A stretch of DNA of 51,238 nucleotides from UBA5499 sp002426275 (GTDB lineage: Bacteria > Bacillota > DTU084): positions 1-51,238 of the forward strand of contig CALASN010000183.1 of the NCBI GenBank assembly GCA_937888735.1, written 5' to 3'. The notes under the pieces were generated by a model. It did not search any database. It was given only the letters and a program-made list of their open reading frames with translations, and was not told the origin of the DNA. Every line of letters starts with the position of its first letter. The stretch's first letter is position 1. Positions 48,544 through 51,238 of this stretch are shown in pieces. Made by a program: the position numbers and the translations under genes.

Positions 48544-50061
48544 ATGCAGGGGATTTTAACCTTCGATTTAGGCACGACTGCCTGTAAAACAACCTTGTTT
48601 GATCTCAAGGGTCAAATCCTGGCCCAGGCGGAGAAGGAATATCTCCTTTACCATCCCCAGCCTATGTGGGCAGAGCAAGAGGCGGAAGATTGGTGGGAAG
48701 CCGCGGTGGAAACCTGCCGCCAGGTCTTAGCCGGACAAGAGGCTGAGGTTTTAGGTATTGGCCTCTCATCACAGCGAGAGACGATGGTTCCAATCTCGAA
48801 AGACGGCAAGCCGCTCTCCCGGGCCATCGTCTGGATGGACAGGCGAGCTCACAGGGAAGCTGAGGAGTTGTCCCGCCAGGCGGGCAGAGAGAACCTTCAT
48901 CAGCGTACCGGAATGATTCCGGATTCAACGTTCAGCGCCACGAAGCTTTTCTGGTGGCAGCGTCACGCCCAGGCGATCATGCGAGAGGCTGTGACATTTC
49001 TGCAGCCAAAGGAGTATCTGGCCTTCCGCCTGACGGGCGTGGCAGCCACAGAGCCGTCGCTTGCTTCCCGCACCATGCTATATGACATCAGAAAAGGCGA
49101 GTGGTGCCAGGATCTGGTGGAGCTGGTCGGGCTCAGGCCCGAGCAGCTGCCGCCTCTGGTCTCCTCCACGGACGTTGTGGGAAAACTCACGGCACAGGCG
49201 GCTGAGATTTTAGGCTTGCCCTCGGGAGTGCCTGTTGTGGCCGGAGGCGGAGACCGCCAGTGTGAAGCTTTGGGCGCCGGTATTTCCGGACAGCTGGCCA
49301 TGGAATCCACGGGAACCACATCAAATCTCTCCTTTGCCACCGCACAGCTGCCGGCCGAGCTAGACGCGCGGGTCGTCTCATCGTGCCATGCCCTGCCGGG
49401 GCAGTGGCTGATCGAACAGGGCCTCACCACCACAGGCTCAATCCTCAGGTGGTACCGCGATAACTTTGCGGGTCCTGAGCGGATGGCAGCCGAAGATCTT
49501 GGGATCAGCACGTACGATCTCATCAGCAGACAGGCGGCCAATGCCAAAGCAGGCGCCAACAAGTTATTGCTGCTGCCTTTCTTCATGGGAGCTAAGGCAA
49601 CCCGCTGGAACCCGGACGCCAGGGGGGTCGTGTTCGGTCTCACTTTGGATCACGGCCGCAAAGAGCTTGCCAGAGCTGTGATGGAAGGGGTGGCCTATGA
49701 ATTGCGGGCCTGTCTTGACGTGTTGGCGGGAATGAAGATGCTGCCGGAGAGGATCGTGCTCATGGGCGGCGGCAGCAAAGGCGAATTATGGAACCAGATC
49801 AAAGCAAATGTCACAGGCTTTGCCGTGGGCCTGCCCCGGCAGACTGAGGCAGCCTCGCTGGGCGCCTTCATTCTGGCCGGAGCCGGGATCGGTCTGTTCC
49901 TGGATCCGGCGGCGACCTCACAGAGCATTAATCCCGTGGTGCGGCACTTTGAGGTGAACCGGCGGGAGAAAGAGACTTATGACGGCCTTTATGCCATATA
50001 TAATGAACTTTATGAGGCAACAGAGAAGCTTACGCATCGGCTGGCGCAATTGGAGGGATAA
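48544..50061 (+). CDS. FGGY-family carbohydrate kinase (xylulokinase-like)
   Basis: A 505-aa sugar kinase. The N-terminal phosphate motif is FDLGTTACKTTLFD, the substrate-side region is GLSSQRETMVPI and AIVWMDRRA, the catalytic Asp is in AGGGDRQCEALGAG, and the C-terminal adenosine motif is MGGGSKGELWNQI. The overall pattern is nearest to XylB-type kinases, but FGGY specificity is hard to read and could be a ketopentose, tetritol or sugar acid. ATG 48544 follows GAGGGGAAGAAC. The cyclophilin-like gene starts two bases after the stop. Confidence 0.92.
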   Translation: MQGILTFDLGTTACKTTLFDLKGQILAQAEKEYLLYHPQPMWAEQEAEDWWEAAVETCRQVLAGQEAEVLGIGLSSQRETMVPISKDGKPLSRAIVWMDRRAHREAEELSRQAGRENLHQRTGMIPDSTFSATKLFWWQRHAQAIMREAVTFLQPKEYLAFRLTGVAATEPSLASRTMLYDIRKGEWCQDLVELVGLRPEQLPPLVSSTDVVGKLTAQAAEILGLPSGVPVVAGGGDRQCEALGAGISGQLAMESTGTTSNLSFATAQLPAELDARVVSSCHALPGQWLIEQGLTTTGSILRWYRDNFAGPERMAAEDLGISTYDLISRQAANAKAGANKLLLLPFFMGAKATRWNPDARGVVFGLTLDHGRKELARAVMEGVAYELRACLDVLAGMKMLPERIVLMGGGSKGELWNQIKANVTGFAVGLPRQTEAASLGAFILAGAGIGLFLDPAATSQSINPVVRHFEVNRREKETYDGLYAIYNELYEATEKLTHRLAQLEG

Positions 50062-50063
50062 CG

Positions 50064-50441
50064 ATGAAGAAGATTAGCATTGAGGCCGGCGGAGTGAAAC
50101 TGGAAGCGGAACTCAATGACAGTAAAACGGCCGCGGCCGTGTTTCAGGCTTTGCCGCTGGAGGCCAGAGGTAACCGCTGGGGAGATGAGATTTACTTTTC
50201 CATCCCGGTGCGGCTTGGCCCGGAAGAGCGGGCGACTGAAGACGTAGAGGTAGGTGAGATCGCTTACTGGCCGCCGGGACACGCGTTTTGTATCTTTTTC
50301 GGTCCTACCCCCGCAAGCGACGGGGAGCAAATCCGCGCCGCAAGTCCGGTGAACGTGCTGGGCAGCGTTAAGGGTGACGCCACGCTTCTGCGCAAAGTCC
50401 CAAACGGCGCCAAAGTGAAGCTCAGGAAGCTGGAAGAATGA
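50064..50441 (+). CDS. Cyclophilin-like fold protein
   Basis: A 125-aa protein resembling the TM1367-type cyclophilin-like family (and DUF3830 relatives). It begins KKISIEAGGVKLEAELND, and continues with FQALPLEARGNRWGDEIYFSIPV and VEVGEIAYWPPGHAFCIFFGPTPAS, the typical strand-turn-strand pattern of this family. No peptidyl-prolyl isomerase active site is obvious and the biochemical role is unknown. Tight linkage to the kinase (two-base gap) and to comB (four-base overlap) suggests a role in the same pathway. Confidence 0.8.
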   Translation: MKKISIEAGGVKLEAELNDSKTAAAVFQALPLEARGNRWGDEIYFSIPVRLGPEERATEDVEVGEIAYWPPGHAFCIFFGPTPASDGEQIRAASPVNVLGSVKGDATLLRKVPNGAKVKLRKLEE

Positions 50442-51211
50442 AACTCCACGTTTTTTTAACGCCGCAAAACATTCCTTCGCCTTTGAAAGGAGCCGCTGTG
50501 GTGATCGATGTGCTGCGGGCGAGCAGCACCGTCACCACAGCCTTGGCTCAGGGAGCCGACAGCATCAGGCCAGTGCGCACGGCCGAAGAAGCGCGCCTGC
50601 TCGCCCAAGCAGATCCGGAAGCCATCTTGGGGGGGGAGCGGAAAGGCGTCAAGATAGCCGGCTTTCACCTGGGCAATTCGCCTGCCGAATACACCCCGGA
50701 GGTTGTGGGGGGCAAGAGAATCATTTTTACCACCACCAATGGCACGCAAGCCATCGTCCGGGCCCGGGAGAGCGGGTTAGAGCCTATTCTCATCGGCTCT
50801 TTTCTCAATGCTTCGGCCGTCGTCGGCAGACTTGAGGAGCTTGGACCTGAAGAGATTTACCTTTTTTGCTCAGGCAGAGCGGGCGCATTTTCGTTGGAAG
50901 ACGCCGCTTTTGCCGGCTTTATCTGTCAAAGGCTGGCCGCCGGCGCCGAGCTTCTAGATAGCGCCAAAGCAGCTCTGGCCATCTGGGAAAGCTGGCAGGG
51001 GAAGATCTTGGCTCTCTTGACCGCCTGTCAACATGGCAGCTATCTGAGCCAGATTGGGTTAGGCTCTGATTTGCAACTTTGCGCTGAGGTGGACAAGTAC
51101 GAAATAGTACCTGCGCTCCGGGGCGATTACCTGGTAGGCGCGGACAAGAGTTGGTGTAAAGTTATCGTAGGTGGGTATTACAGAATTAGGAAGAGGTACC
51201 ATAAGCAGTAG
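50438..51211 (+). CDS. comB: ComB-family 2-phosphosulfolactate phosphatase-like protein
   Basis: A 257-aa protein of the ComB family, whose characterised member removes phosphate from 2-phosphosulfolactate in coenzyme M synthesis. Family motifs are strong: VIDVLRASSTVTTAL, GGERKGVKIAGFHLGNSPAEY, IIFTTTNGTQAI, CSGRAGAFSLEDAAFAG, and the closing DKYEIVPAL. The last 25 residues extend a little past the usual end. No phosphosulfolactate synthase (comA) or dehydrogenase partner is seen in the window, so the actual substrate here may be another phosphorylated hydroxyacid. The last 27 bases of the window contain an AGGGGAAG sequence that could be the ribosome-binding site of a next gene starting at or past the edge. 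Confidence 0.9.
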   Translation: MKLHVFLTPQNIPSPLKGAAVVIDVLRASSTVTTALAQGADSIRPVRTAEEARLLAQADPEAILGGERKGVKIAGFHLGNSPAEYTPEVVGGKRIIFTTTNGTQAIVRARESGLEPILIGSFLNASAVVGRLEELGPEEIYLFCSGRAGAFSLEDAAFAGFICQRLAAGAELLDSAKAALAIWESWQGKILALLTACQHGSYLSQIGLGSDLQLCAEVDKYEIVPALRGDYLVGADKSWCKVIVGGYYRIRKRYHKQ

Positions 51212-51238
51212 AGAGGTAGCTTGAGGGGAAGTAACATA

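Overview
The window (GC-rich, roughly mid-50s % by eye) reads as a chromosome segment from a Firmicutes-type bacterium that appears to have an outer membrane. The Firmicutes signals are a PolC-type replicase beside a DnaE, the rimP-nusA-rnpM-ylxQ-infB-rbfA-nrnA-ribF run, RqcH, an LCP-family protein and frequent TTG/GTG starts with strong Shine-Dalgarno sequences. The outer-membrane signals are a secretin (GspD) in a complete type II secretion operon and two predicted beta-barrel proteins. I cannot name the species; diderm Firmicutes lineages fit best.

Layout. 1-4.8 kb: polA (5' end outside the window), mutM, coaE, mgsA, a membrane-anchored lytic transglycosylase and an alpha/beta hydrolase, tightly packed. 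4.8-6.8 kb, minus strand: rqcH followed by a stand-alone Smr-domain gene. 6.9-16.7 kb: a secreted TPR protein, dnaE, pgpA, malic enzyme and polC. 16.8-21.3 kb: a sparse accessory stretch with two putative outer-membrane proteins, a hotdog thioesterase, a CPBP intramembrane protease and about 1.7 kb with no convincing gene. 21.3-30.8 kb: truB with its own promoter, then the transcription/translation operon from rimP to ribF, an LCP protein and a transaldolase, ended by a terminator. 30.8-35.2 kb: a PhoR-like kinase, pstC, pstA, pstB and phoU, with no pstS or phoP. 35.3-45.7 kb: gspE-F-G-H-I-J-K-L-M-C-D. 45.7-51.2 kb: a DeoR-controlled carbohydrate operon of unknown substrate (TIM-barrel isomerase, 2-hydroxyacid dehydrogenase, FGGY kinase, cyclophilin-like protein, ComB-like phosphatase).

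How the parts work together. The first 30 kb is mostly housekeeping: replication and repair, ribosome rescue, transcription elongation and translation initiation. The phosphate block looks like a signalling module more than an ordinary transporter, because the solute-binding protein is missing and PstB and PstC carry unusual residues at conserved positions. The secretion operon encodes the ATPase, platform protein, all five pseudopilins, an L-M-C assembly that parallels PilM/N-O-P, and a secretin with an unusually long periplasmic region.

Most noteworthy items: the atypical Pst module, the five-repeat secretin, the rqcH-smr pair, the unassigned DeoR operon, and the low-coding island at 18.2-20.4 kb.
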